Assembly: GCF_000186865.1 (NCBI RefSeq)
Contig: NW_008705566.1
Location: forward strand, 1,298,744 to 1,362,743
Direction of reading: 5' to 3'
DNA length: 64,000 nucleotides
Origin: Aureococcus anophagefferens
Taxonomy: Eukaryota; Sar; Pelagophyceae; Pelagomonadales; Pelagomonadaceae
Shown here piece after piece: positions 28,815 through 39,800 of this stretch; position 1 is the first letter of the stretch; each line of letters begins with the position of its first letter. Below the pieces are notes generated by a model. It had not been told where the DNA came from. It worked only from the letters and a program-made list of their open reading frames with translations, and made no database searches. A program made the translations under genes and the position numbers.

Positions 28815-29968
28815 CTAAGTGTCTATAGATGGCGGCACCCAGTAGACGAGCGCGTTCTTCCCGTCGAAGCCGTCGAGCGTCACCGTCCGCGTCGCCGGGT
28901 CCTTCGCGGCGAGGTGCGCGACGAGGTCCTCGTGCGTGGACACGTGCCGCCGCCGCGGGAAGAGGTCCGCGTAGACCTACCGAAGGGTCTCAGGCGATCT
29001 TTGCCGGCCGCGGGACGCCGGCGGCGCGCGCAGCACGGCACGACGAAGCACGGGACGCGCCGCCGCAGCGCGAAGTCGACGATGGGCTCGGCAGCGGCGT
29101 CCGGGTGCATGCCGACGATGCACGACGCGTTGGCGAGCGCGTCGCGGCACGCCTCGACCGTGCGCAGCTCCGCGACGCCGGCGGCGTCGACGTCGGCGGC
29201 CGCGGCGTCCCGCGCGACGAGGCCCCGGGCCGTCCACGCGGTGCCCAGCGACCGAGCGCGCTGCGCCGCGAGCTCGGACGCGGCCTCGGGCGTCCTCCGG
29301 CACCACGGCGGCAGGCCAAAGTCGTCGCCGTCGCCGAGGTCGCCGTCGTCGAGGGGCTCCCAGCGCGCCGCGATGTGGCTGAGCTCCGCGTACTCCGCCG
29401 CCAGCGCGGCGTCGTCGCCCGCGCGGACCGCGTCGACGACCGCGGCGCTCGCCCAGGCCGCAGACCGCGCCGTCGTGTAGCGGCCCTCGCGCAGCTTACG
29501 CGCGTACTGGTCGACGCGCGGCGCCCGCGGGTCCACGCATGTCGCCGGGACGCCGTTGAGGCGCGCGAACTGGAGGCTCAGCTCCCCCTTCCCGCCCGCG
29601 ACGTCGACGACGCCCGAGCCCGACCGCAGCGCGTCGACGCCGAGCGTCTCGACGACGAAGCGCCGCAGCGACGACGCCTTGGACGCGTTCGACGCGCGCA
29701 GCTTCTCGCGCCGACCCCGGCGCCGCGCGGGCGGCGGGGCCGCCAGGCGCGCCGCGGGGTCGTGGGCGAAGGCGCAGGCCGGCCCCATGAGGCAGTGGCC
29801 CTTGCGCACCCAGTGGCGGCACGGCGCGGGGCTGCCCGGGCTTACCGTCGCAGCGGGGCTGCCCGCCTCATGAAGCATCGTCGTCGCATCGTCGACGCGC
29901 GCAGTCGCAGCCATCGTCTCCATCACAAGTTCGCAGGCCATGCTGTCGACGCGCGCAGTTGCAGCCAT
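28815..29968 (-). CDS. CCCH zinc-finger / methyltransferase-like protein
   Basis: Exons 29030-29968 and 28815-28976, 366 residues. The 53-bp intron uses a GC donor (GCGCGCCGCC) and ends CTTCGGTAG, joining VVPCC to VYADLFPRRRHV; without it the frame runs into low-complexity Arg/Ser sequence. A CCCH finger of type C-x8-C-x5-C-x3-H is present (CRHWVRKGHCLMGPACAFAH). A Rossmann glycine motif follows (GVVDVAGGKGELSLQFARL), as in SAM-dependent methyltransferases. The C-terminus has LDGFDGKNALVYW. The substrate is unknown, possibly RNA given the finger. The N-terminus holds a doubled MAATARVD; the start among five early ATGs is uncertain. Confidence 0.78.
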
Positions 29969-30072
29969 CACGAGTTCGCAACCCTACGGCGTCACCATGC
30001 TCTCATTATTATCACTTATTATCGCAGGTAAACATCGCGTGATTGAACATCGATGACGATGGAGAGCTTCAC

Positions 30073-31597
30073 ATGATGCATCGCATCGTCGCGCTCATCG
30101 TCGCGACGAGGCTCGCGCGCGTGCGCACCGTCACTTGGAGCCGCTCGGGCTGGAAGAACTGCAACAACTGGGTGTCCAAGGACCCGGAGCGCCGGTGCGC
30201 CAAGGAGTCGGACGACGGCATCCCGGCGCAGCGCGTCTGCCCCCAGTGCCGCAACGAGACGCTGCCGCCGCGGCCGACGCCGCCGCCGCGGCCCCGGCCC
30301 ACGCCGGCGCCCGTGGTGCCGCCGCCCGTCCTCTCCCCGGGCGCGCCGCCGCCGTGCGCGGTCGACGAGCGCGACCGCGGCTGCGCGTTCGAGTGGGTGC
30401 CGCTGGAGACGCGCGAGGAGTGGGACCTGTCGCGCCGCCGGCGTCCGACGGCGCGATGTCACAATCCACGCGACCGACGTCAGGTACTGGCCCAACGAGG
30501 ACGACCGCTGCCACATGCTCGCGCGGAACGAGTCGGAGCAGCGGCGCTGCGGCGCGCACCCGTCGGTCATCCGGGGCTACGCCTGCAGCATGGACGAGGC
30601 GGGGCTCTACTTCCCCTTCCGGCGGCGCCTGGGCCTGCGGACGCGGCCGAAGCGGCTGCCGGCGAACCGGAGCGTGCAGAGCGAGCTCGGCGCGCGGCTC
30701 GGCGACCGCGCGCTGCTCTACCTCGGCGACTCCGTGAGCAACGAGATGAAGACGCTGCTCCTCGACCGGAACGAGGACCTCAAGCGCCTCGCCCCCGGCG
30801 GCGGCTTCCTGAACTTCCGGCGGACGGACGCGGACGCGCTCTTCGGCCAGGTCGCCTACGCGGCCGAGGCGGACCGCGACCTCGGCGCCTACGAGCGGAA
30901 GATGGTCGAGTTCCTCGACGAGAGCTACCGCGACGTCGTCTACATCTTCAACGTCGGCCTCCACGAGGAGTCGCAGCCCGAGCTCTACGCGCGGACGCTC
31001 CGCGGCCTCTTCCCCGTCGTCGACCGCCTCGGCGGCGCCGTCTACGCCAGGGGCGCGCGGCTCGTGCCCATCTTCCTCGACTCGTCGATCCAGCACTTCT
31101 ACTCGGTCAACGGCGGCTACACGTCGCCGCGCCTCGCCTTCGAGCGCCTCGCGGACTACGAGGGCTGCGACCGCGGCCTCGACCGCGCGGTGCCCTCCCT
31201 CGCGCGGCCGGGCAACCGCAAGTTCTCCTACCGCTGCGCGCCGAGCCACATGCGCGCCGAGTACGCCGGCTGCCAGACCTTCGGGGGCAGCCGCGTGAAC
31301 AAGATCGCGCGCGTCGAGTGGGAGCGGGGCAACTACACGAACATCCGCTTCCTGCCCTTTGGCGCGGCGACGGACGCGCTCTGGGACGCGCACATCGGCA
31401 TGTGGCTTCGCCCGCGTCCCTTTTCCGGAGGAAACGCGACGACCCCGACCCGCAGGTCGAAGCAGGACTGCACGCACTTCTGCTTCTTCCCGGCCCTCGC
31501 GGAACTGTGGTCCTACCTCGTCCTGAAGGCGCTCGACGCCGTCGACTCGGGCGACGCCGCGGCGGTCCGCGCGTTCGACGCGTGGGACTGGCGTTAA
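30073..31597 (+). CDS. PC-esterase / trichome-birefringence-like (TBL) family protein
   Basis: Exons 30073-30431 and 30484-31597, 490 residues. The 52-bp intron (GCGCCGCCGG to GACGTCAG) has a GC donor in the model that keeps frame (EEWDLS to YWPNEDDRC); a second GC donor at 30441 is also in phase. A short signal peptide (MMHRIVALIVATRLARV) precedes a Cys-rich segment and a proline stretch. The esterase core has the SGNH nucleophile block LLYLGDSVSNEM and the C-terminal Asp/His block DCTHFCFFPALAELW, typical of TBL polysaccharide O-acetyltransferases and esterases. Probably modifies cell-surface glycans in the secretory pathway. Confidence 0.8.
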
Positions 31598-31611
31598 ACA
31601 AGGGGGGGCGC

Positions 31612-33640
31612 CTAGGCCCAGGCGCAGTCGGCCGCGGACGGCGTCGCGAGCCCCGTGTAGTTGCAGGCCTGGGCCGTGACCGCGGAGAGCTCGAAGCCGT
31701 CGACGTAGAAGGCGTTGCCCGTGACGGCGAGCCGCGCGGCCGTCGCGGGCGGGAAGTCGTTGTTCTCCGCGACCATGAAGTTGTACGAAAAAACCAGGGG
31801 CACGCCCCGGTCGTTGGCGGAACAGCCAAAGTCATTCGCCTGCTTGGCCTCGAAGCCCGACCCGTGGAGGTCGACGTAGATCTCCGCGAACGCGAAGCGG
31901 TCCGCCGCCGTCGACGGCGCGCCGTTTCCGCAGCCGAGGTCGTAGGTCGCGACGGCCTCGTGGGCGACGAAGCCCGTCCAGACGCCCGCGAGGCCGCCGT
32001 CCTGGCACGCGCCGACCTCGATGAGGTCCGAGAAGACCGCGCCCGCGGCGTCGACCGCGACCCACGAGCTCAGCGGCACGACCTCGAAGGCCGTGCACGC
32101 GAGGCCCGGCGCGCCGTCGGGCACGTGGAAGAAGTCGGGCCAGCAGACGCTCGCCGACGCCGACGCGGACCCGGACGCGCAGGGCGTCTTCGCGTCGTGG
32201 TCGTAGCCCGTCTCCGCGCGGAGCGTCAGCGTCGCGGACACGGGCGGGTCCGTCGAGTAGACCAGGGGCGCCGTCGTCACGTCGCCGACGAGGTAGGCCG
32301 GCCGCCCCGCCGCGTCGACGCAGCCGCCGTAGGCGCCGCTGTCGGGCACGTCGGCCGTGATGACGTCGTCGTCGGCGACGCCCGACGCGATCATCGCCGC
32401 CGTCGTCGGGCCGAGGAACGCCGCGGCGACCTTCTCGTAGTTGGCCGCGCCCGCGACCCACGTCGCGCAGGCCGCGTCGCAGCCGGACGCGGACGCGACG
32501 GCGTGCGCCGCGCCGCCCGGGTCCGCGACGGTCCGATCCGCGGCGCGCGCGGTCGACGCGTCGCGCGCGACGTAGCGGTCCAGGACGTAGGACAGGCGGT
32601 CGTGGCGCGCGACGCCGGACCGGCAGAAGTCGGACCACTCGAGCGCCCGCAGGGTCTCCACCTCCACGAAGACGTCCAACGCCTTCGCGCCGGTCTTCGT
32701 GCCGATCGCGGCGCCGTCGCCGTAGTGGTAGCCCCGGACGCCGTCGAGCGCCTCGAGCTCCGACGCCAGTTTCGTCGCGCGCGCGACGTAGGACGCCCGG
32801 TCGTGCGTCGCGTTGAAGCCCCGGCAGACGGGCTTATCCCGCGCGACGCCGCGGCCCGCGCCGTCGAAGTAGTGCGCGTGGAGCGTCGTGATCGCGACGT
32901 CGTCGTCGTCGTAGCGCGCGAGGTGGAGCACCTCCTCCGCGCCCTCCTGCTTGCGCATGACGTTGAGCGTGTAGTTGGCGCCGTCGCTCGCCGTGCCGTT
33001 GAACTGGCAGCGCGTGTGGCGCGTCTGGAGGATCGTCTCGTTCGTCGCCTCGTCGAAGGACAGGAAGGACAGCGGCGGCGCGCCGCCGGCGGCCGCGACG
33101 GCGTCGTAGCCCGGCAAGGCCGCGACGGCCGCGAGCGCCGCCGCGTGGCCCGCGGCGCCCGTGCCGAAGCGCTTCTCGAAGGCGTAGAGCCAGCACGACG
33201 CGTCGCGGACGGTCTTCCGGAGCTCCTTGGCCTGCTTGTAGGCCTACGAAACGGGGGTTGTGTGTCCCGGCGCGAAAAAGCATGGCTCGACGCCGGTGGA
33301 GGCCGCCTCGTGCGCCGTGTCCTCGTGCAGGATCACCGTGTCCGGGTTCGAGTCCTTGCCGACGTTGCCGCGGCCGTCGGCGGCGTAGACCGTGACGTAG
33401 GTGATGAAGCTCACGACGAGGAGCAACGCGAGGCCGAAGACGATGGTGAGCTTGGGCTTCGACGGCATGGACTCCCACTTGTCGTTGGCCTCCACCACCT
33501 TCTCTTTCAGGGACGCCTACGACCGATGGGGATGCGACGCGCGTGCGTGGACAGCGGCTCACCCGCTTCCTCGGGGCCAGCGTCTTCACCGTCGCGGGCG
33601 CCGCCGCCGCGCCGGTCATGGACGTTTCCAGGGCTGCCAT
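31612..33640 (-). CDS. type II membrane protein with large cysteine-bearing ectodomain, unknown
   Basis: Exons 33563-33640, 33292-33516 and 31612-33243, 644 residues. Introns of 46 and 48 bp (GTGAGCC to GGTCGTAG; GTCGAGCC to TTTCGTAG) keep phase 0. After about 45 cytoplasmic residues one transmembrane segment follows (LTIVFGLALLLVVSFITYVT), then a roughly 570-residue ectodomain with scattered cysteines and probable N-glycosylation sites (NETILQ, NGTASD, NYTLNV). FELSAVTAQACNYTG is near the C-terminus. No family recognised. Stop codon 14 bp from the convergent TBL-like gene. Confidence 0.75.
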
Positions 33641-33809
33641 TGCTTCCGATCGAGCACGCGGGAACGGCGGGGCAGCTTCAGTTAAATAAACTTCAGGGCA
33701 AGACTGATTGTTGAGGCCATTGTTCACCGCAGAGCCGACGTCAATAAGGCGATCACTGCCGCCGCACCGTCACCTGAGGCGCGCACTTACCCTCTAAAAC
33801 GTCGACACC

Positions 33810-34420
33810 ATGGGCGGAGGCAACGCGCAGAAGTCCGCCGCGGCGCGGCTAAAGAACCTCAAGGATAAGGTGCGAGTTCGCCCGCGCCGCGCGCGCCGCC
33901 GACGCCGCGCGCGCGCCGCAGGGCCCGACGGACGAGGAGCGCGCCGCGTCCAAGGCCAAGTCCGAGAAGGACAAGGCTGGCTATAAATGCGCCATCTGCC
34001 TGCAGACCTTCATGATCTCGACGAAGCCGTCCGGGCTCTTCCTGCACGTCAAGAGCAAGCACGACAAGGAGGTCGCGACGCCCGAGAAGTGCTTCCCGGC
34101 CCTCAAGGGCTTCGACCCGGCGAACCCGGACGTGGCGCGCCGGCGTCCCGCGTTAGGTCCGCGCGCCGCGCGCGCGCGCGTTCGACCGGCGGCGGCCGGG
34201 CTCGGCGCGCCGCGCGCGCGCGACGAGCGCGCCCGAGCTCGCCTCGAGCCGCCGCGCGCCTCGACCGTCCCGCCTCGAAACTGGTTCTCGTTCGTAGGGC
34301 AAAGCCGCCGCCGCGACCGGCGCCGCGCCCGTGAAGAAGAAGAAGGCCGCGAAGAAGGAGGACAACCTCGCGGACCTCCTCTCCGCGGGCCTCAACGTCG
34401 GCGGCAAGAAGAAGAAGTAG
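33810..34420 (+). CDS. small C2H2-type zinc-finger protein (At2g23090/ZNF706-like)
   Basis: Exons 33810-33869, 33922-34131 and 34298-34420, 130 residues. The start is MGGGNAQKSAAARLKNLKDK, a basic 4F5-like N-terminus. The finger YKCAICLQTFMISTK...LFLHVKSKH has CxxC and HxxxxxH ligands in the spacing of the small At2g23090/ZNF706 proteins. A Lys-rich tail ends KKKK. The second intron may instead use the GC at 34135, adding one Val. Function in this family is poorly known; nucleic-acid or stress roles have been suggested. First exon is only 20 codons. Confidence 0.8.
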
Positions 34421-34596
34421 GGAGTCCGGTAATTCGATCTCGTGTGGATGTCTGGGATGCTTCTCTCCGGGGGGAGGTCGTCGCGCCGCTCGCGGACGAA
34501 GAACTGCGGTCGCTTAAAAAAGGGCAACACGACGGCACGATGCCGCAGTAAAACACGACCGGGTGCGATAGCTATAGGCTGCCCTTTTCTGAACCC

Positions 34597-35557
34597 ATGA
34601 GCTCCATGCTGTTCGAGCAGCTCGGGGGGCAGGGCCAGCTCGGGTCCATGCTCTTCGACGACGCCATGGTCATGGACGGGAACCAGGCGGCACCAGGCGG
34701 CATGATGTGCAGCACGGACACGGCGGCGTCGACGCTCGGCACCGCCTGCGGCTACCCCGAGTCGAACCTCGAAGCCTGGCTCAACCCGCCGCCGACGGCC
34801 TTCGCCTTCTCGCCCAAGTCGACGATCTGCGTACCCTACACCCGCGTCCGACGGAAACATCGCCGGCGCGACCGACGGTTCCCTCGCGCGCGCAGGTCAA
34901 GCTTGCGAAATGCGAGGCCGACGGCGTCTTCTCCGCGGCCAACGAGGGCCCCTTCGCTGGCAAGGCCGCCAACCACATCCCGACGATCCACTGCGACGGC
35001 ACGGCCGTGACCATCAAGGTGCCGGGCTCCGAGGACGAAGTCTCGCGCGCGCCCGCGCCGGACGAAACCGCCGGGTCGTCGGGACCGCGCGTGGCGACGT
35101 GCCCGATCGATGATCGAGCGGGCCGTCGGGACCGCGCGTGGCGTCGTGCCCGATCGATGATCGAGCGGGCCGACCCCTCGCGTGAGGGGAGGAGGAGGCG
35201 CGCGTGGCGTGCTCGCCCCGCCCCCCGAAACGGTGGGGGGACACGCTCCCGAAACCGCCGATCGACGACGACGCGGGGCGAGCCTAGGGCGGATCGAGGG
35301 CACGGCGACGGTGGAGCGCTGCCTCTCCGCAGGTACGTCTACGCCAAGAGGGAGGGCGCCGTCATTTTTTACAAGGAGATCAAAGCCGGCGAGGTGCGCG
35401 GCCCGTGTCCTCCGCCCCGCGCGCGCCGACGCCGACGCGCGCGCGCCCGCAGGAGGCGACGATCACGTTCACGGCGCGCAAGGGCGACTACATCACCGCC
35501 TTTGCCGCGTTCGCGACGGCCGGCGTCTGGTCCTCGGAGAAGACGCTCGTCGCATGA
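34597..35557 (+). CDS. superoxide-reductase (desulfoferrodoxin)-like protein lacking metal ligands
   Basis: Exons 34597-34830, 34896-35044, 35333-35393 and 35453-35557, 182 residues. The second intron uses a GC donor (GCGCGCGCCC), needed to reach SYVYAKREGAVI in phase. The C-terminal domain follows the superoxide-reductase pattern: ANHIPTIHCDGTAVTIKVPG, then EATITFTARKGDYITAFAAF and AGVWSS. The His-Pro-Met block and the C-terminal CNxHGxW of true enzymes are absent (FATAGVW instead), so the iron centre should not form. The N-terminal 78 residues are Met/Gly-rich and unknown. A further exon at 35640 onward (YKDKLYGTCG) is possible. Fold assignment rests on pattern alone. Confidence 0.55.
35078..35171. 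repeat. 47-bp tandem duplication inside an intron
   Basis: Two copies of a 47-bp unit, starting GTCGGGACCGCGCGTGGCG and ending GATCGAGCGGGCC, lie at 35078-35124 and 35125-35171 with a single difference (GAC/GTC). They enlarge the second intron of the superoxide-reductase-like gene to 288 bp, far longer than the usual 45-85 bp here. Confidence 0.9.
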
Positions 35558-35710
35558 GAAGGCGCTCGTCGCGCGAGCGGCGTCCCGCCCCGGGCGCCGC
35601 GGCCTCGCCGCGCGCGGTCCCTCCCGCCCTCCCCACTAGTACAAAGACAAGCTCTACGGCACTTGCGGAGCTGCACGGAGCGCGTCGCGCTCGCGACGGT
35701 CCGTGTCGCC

Positions 35711-36230
35711 TCAGAGCGACTGGCGCTGGTTGATGCGCTCGATGAACATGCGGCCCGGCGGCAGCACCGTGAACTCCTTCTGGTTCGCCTTGAAGATCTT
35801 CGCCTCCGTGGGCGAGAAGTTCGCGAGCTTGTAGACGTCGCCGATGGAGCCGTAGGGGCCGTGCGACGCGATCTTGCCCGCCACTGACGGGTACATGCCC
35901 GCGAACTGCTTGTACTCGGTGACCGTCGCGCTGTTGACGTCGAGCTCTGCGGGACGGGGGGGCGGGGTTTCGGGACGCGGCGACGGCGCGCGGGGACGCG
36001 GCGCGCGCGCTGCCGGGCATGACCATCTGCTGCGGCTGCGGCGCGTCGACCGCGTTGCGATCCGCGCCGACGCCGGTGGACTCGACGTCGTAGTCGTAGG
36101 CGGCGCGCGCGTCGCGCGTGCGCAGGAACTCGCCGGTGGTCACGGCGACGCCGACGCGGGCCGCGACGCCGCGGCGCGTCATCGAGAGGGCGCCGGCGCC
36201 GGAGACCAGCAAAGCGAGGAAGGCGCGCAT
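35711..36230 (-). CDS. psbU: PsbU, 12-kDa extrinsic protein of photosystem II
   Basis: Exons 36014-36230 and 35711-35946, 150 residues. The 67-bp intron has a GC donor (GCAGCGCGCG) and a CCCGCAG acceptor, rebuilding GAG. The mature part reads LDVNSATVTEYKQFAGMYPS then VAGKIASHGPYGSIGDVYKL, the helix-hairpin-helix pair of PsbU, which shields the Mn cluster on the thylakoid lumen side. The N-terminus has a signal peptide (MRAFLALLVSGAGALS) and a second RR-containing lumenal signal, fitting import across secondary-plastid membranes and the thylakoid. Nuclear psbU indicates a red-lineage plastid. Confidence 0.9.
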
Positions 36231-36810
36231 CGTGGTGGTTTCGGACCTGGGTTATTGTTCTTTTGCGGCGCTTTAGGTGATAGAGAGCACCGCTGCAGAC
36301 GCTGGAGCCGCGCGGCGGCGGTGGAGGCGGCGCTGAGGTACGAGAACTCGAGCTCTCGATGTGGAAACTTGTTCAAGTTCTCAAGTGGATCGCGCGCCAG
36401 GGACGTCGGCACGCCTAGTACCGGCTCCCTTTTAGATCCCCGCGACGCGTTGCGACCTCGTGCCGTCGGGGCCGCGGCGCGCGGCTATCTTGGATGGTAG
36501 CATTTCCCAGCAGCTTGAACCCGGGCCATCTACCAATGTCACGGTCCGACAGAGTCTACATGGCCGCATAAAAGCTAGGTGAGGAGCTCCCGCCAGCGGA
36601 AGACGCGTCGGAAAGTAACCACCCGATCAGCGCAGCCATGTACGCACGTTTTGACGCCTGAATCACCGTGAATCACGTCGGCATTGGCAAGGTAAACGTA
36701 GGGTCAACGACTTCAACCTGTTCCTGTGGCATCCACGAGTTCGGAGCAAAACACGATCTTGATTGTGACGTCCCTGGCGCCGATTGCTTCGGCAGGTGAT
36801 TCCGTCAAAC
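36231..36810. other. 580-bp region without an intact gene
   Basis: Between psbU and the repetitive plastid protein. It holds the two promoters and a remnant of a PAP/fibrillin 3' end (36430-36493). No tRNA, satellite or other structure was recognised. Confidence 0.5.
36430..36493 (-). pseudogene. remnant of PAP/fibrillin gene 3' end
   Basis: From TTTTAGATCCCC to GCCGTCGGG, 36 of 41 bases match 39937 onward, the 3' end of the fibrillin-like gene, including its stop codon. Translated, the fragment ends KIAARRGPDGTRSQRVAGI against QIVARRAPDGARPQRVKGI. Upstream similarity ends abruptly, so this looks like a broken duplicate, although a terminal exon of an unseen gene cannot be excluded. Confidence 0.6.
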
Positions 36811-39800
36811 ATGGTCGGCACGCGGCTCTGCGCGCTCGCCACGGCCGCCGCCGCCTTCAAGACCCCTACGGTGGAGCTCAAGACGACGGCCCTGCGCGCG
36901 ACGTGGCTCGAGGAGCTGAACCAAGAAGCCGTAAAGGCGGGGCCGGCCGGCGCCCCCGTCGCGGCGAACTACGACGATTCCGAGCGCAACGACGTGGAGG
37001 GCGCGGCGCAGGCGGCGCTCGCCGCGCTCCGGTCCGGCGGCCGCAGCATCAGCCAGGCGGCGGAAGAGGCCGCGTGGGAGGCCGCGTGGATCGCCGCGTC
37101 GATCGCGAACCTCGAGCGGCTCAAGCACAATCAGGACGCGGCGGCCCACGTGGCCGTCGACGCCAAGGCGGCCCAGCAGGCGTTGGCCAGCATGGAGCAG
37201 GAGCGCAACGCCAAGGCCGCCCCGGCCAAGGGCAACATGGACCACTTCGCGTCGACGGCGGGCTCGTTCAAGGGCAAGGACCGCGACTTCAAGGCCATGG
37301 GCGCCGCGTCCGGGCCCGACTGGCTCGCGGGCTCCGCCTTCGCCACGGCGACTCCTGCCGCCCCGGCCAAGGCCACACCCTCCGGCAACATGGACCACTT
37401 CGCGTCGACGGCGGGCTCGTTCAAGGGCAAGGACCGCGACTTCAAGGCCGCGGGCGCCGCGTCCGTGCCCGACTGGCTCTCCGGCTCCGCCGCTCCCGCC
37501 GCTGCCCCCGCGGCCGCGGCCGCCCCGGCCAAGGCCGCCAGCGGCAACATGGACCACTTCGCGTCCACCGCGGGCTCGTTCAAGGGCAAGGACCGCGACT
37601 TCAAGGCCATGGGCGCCGCGTCCGTGCCCGACTGGCTCTCCGGCTCCGCCGCCCCCGCGGCCGCCCCCGCGGCCGCGGCCGCCCCGGCCAAGGCCGCCGC
37701 CTCCGGCAACATGGACCACTTCGCGTCGACGGCGGGCGCGTTCAAGGGCAAGGACCGCGACTTCAAGGCCGCGGGCGCCTCGTCCGTGCCCGACTGGCTC
37801 TCCGGCTCCGCCGCTCCGGCGTCCCCCGCGGCCCCGGCGGGCCCCGTCGCCACGGCCGTCCCCGCCGAAGCCGTCGCCGGCGGTTCGTTGACGGCCTCGA
37901 TGGACGCCATGGCTTCCGCTGCCGCCGCGAGCGCTTCCTCCTCCGCGGGCGCCGCTTCCGACTCGCTGACGGCCTCGATGGACGCCATGGCTTCCGCTGC
38001 CGCCGCGAGCGCTTCCTCCTCCTCCGCGCCCGCCGCGTCCGACTCGCTGACGGCCTCGATGGATGCCATGGCTTCCGCTGCCGCCGCGAGCGCTTCCTCA
38101 TCCTCCGCGGGCGCCGCGTCCGACTCGCTGACGGCCTCGATGGACGCCATGGCTCGCGCTGCCGCCGGGAGCGCTTCCTCCTCCTCCGCGGGCTCCTCGT
38201 CTGTGCCCGACTGGCTCTCCAACTCCGCCGCCCCCGCGGCCGCCCCCGCCAAGGCCGCCGCCTCCGGCAACATGGACCACTTCGCCTCGATGGGGGCGCA
38301 AGCGTTCAAGGGCAAGGAGCGCGACTTCAAGGCAATGAGCGCCTCGTCCGGCCCCGACTGGCTCACGGGCTCCGCCTTCGCCGCGGCGTCCCCCGTCGCC
38401 CCGGCCGCGGCGTCCCCCGTCGCCCCGGCCGCCCCGGCCAAGCCCGTCGCCGACGCCATGGCGGAGGCCGCGCTCGAGGTGAAGGCCACGGCGGAAGCGG
38501 TGACCGCGGAAATGTCTGCGCACGAGGCCAAGGCTGCGGCGGTTCTGAAGACCGCGGCGGAACGCCAGCGGCGCGTTCGCGTCGCGCGGCTCCGCCCGAA
38601 GCTGGCCAAGGCTGCGGCGGACGCCAAAATTGAAGCGAACGCCAAGGCTGCGGGCTTCGCGTCCGCGGAGGAGCAAGAAGCGGCCGCGGAAAAGGCTGCG
38701 CACGACGCGAAGCACGCGGCGGTTCTGAAGACCGCGGCGGACCGCCAGCAGCGCATTCGGGCTCGCGAGGAGAAGGCCGCGGCGATCAAGGCTGAAGCGG
38801 ACGCGAAGGCTTTGGCGGCCGCGAAGGCTGCGGGCTTCGCGTCCGCGGAGGAGCAAGAAGCGGCCGCGGAAAAGGCTGCGCACGACGCGAAGCACGCGGC
38901 GGTTCTGAAGTCCGCCGCGGACCGCCAGCGGCGCATTCGCGTCGCGCGTCTCCGCCCGATTGTGGCCAAGGCTGAAGCGGACGCGAAGGCTCTGGCGGCC
39001 GCGAAGGCTGCGGGCTTCGCGTCCGCGGAGGAGCAAGAAGCGGCCGCGGAAAAGGCTGCGCACGACGCGAAGCACGCGGCGGTTCTGAAGTCCGTGGCGG
39101 ACCGCCAGGAGCGCATTCGGGCTCGGGAGGAGAAGGCTGCGGCGAAGTTGCCTTCGGCGGAGGCGCAGGCTGCGGCTGAGGCGGAAGAGGCGGCCGCGGA
39201 AAAGGCTGCGCACGAGGCGAAGCACGCGGCGGTTCTGAAATCCGCGGCGGACCGCCAGCGGCGCATCGCGTCGCGCGGCGGGAAGGCCGCGGCGGAAGCG
39301 GAGGCCGCCCCCGCCGAAGCCGTCGCGGGCGGCTCGTCCGCGCCGTCGTGGCTCACCGCGAAGGACGACGCGGCGCCGCAGGCGTCCCCCGTCGCGCCGG
39401 CCGTCCCCGTCGAAGCCGTCGCCCCGGCGGCCGTCCCCGTCGAAGCCGTCGCCGGCGGCTCGCTGGTGAGCTCGATGGACGCCATGGCTCGCGCTGCCGC
39501 CGCCTCGACCGTCCCCGCCGAGGCCGTCGCCGGCGGCTCGCTCTTGGCCTCGATGGACGCCATGGCTCTCGCCGCCGCCGGGGGCGCCTCCTCCCCCGTC
39601 ACCCCGGACGTCAGCGGGGCCGTCGCCGGCGACTCGCTGCTGGCCTCGATGGACGCCATGGCTCGCGCCGCCGCCGGAGGCGCTTCCTCCTCCTCCGCGC
39701 CCGCCGAGGCCGACTCGCTGCTGGCCTCGATGGACGCTCGCGTCGCCGCCGGGGGCGCTTCCTCCTCCTCCGCGGGCGCCTCGTCCGCGCCGGCCTCGCC

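Noticed and set aside
35640..35720. Extra 3' exon (YKDKLYGTCG) of the SOR-like gene
   Set aside because: Possible GC donor and TAG acceptor exist, but the frame then runs into the psbU gene without a nearby stop; left as an alternative only.
36480..36560. tRNA-like sequence containing GGGTTCAAG on the minus strand
   Set aside because: No T-stem, anticodon stem or acceptor stem can be formed around it.
36726..38633. 635-residue plus-strand Arg/Gly-rich repeat frame overlapping the plastid repeat gene
   Set aside because: Shadow of the repeats in another frame; no targeting signal or domain, while the overlapping frame has a start, signal and clear motifs.
37131..39659. 842-residue minus-strand Ala/Ser-rich frame
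   Set aside because: Antisense shadow of the same repeat gene.
37231..39800. CRISPR-like or satellite array
   Set aside because: The repeats are in-frame protein repeats with codon-level variation and unequal spacing, inside one open reading frame.
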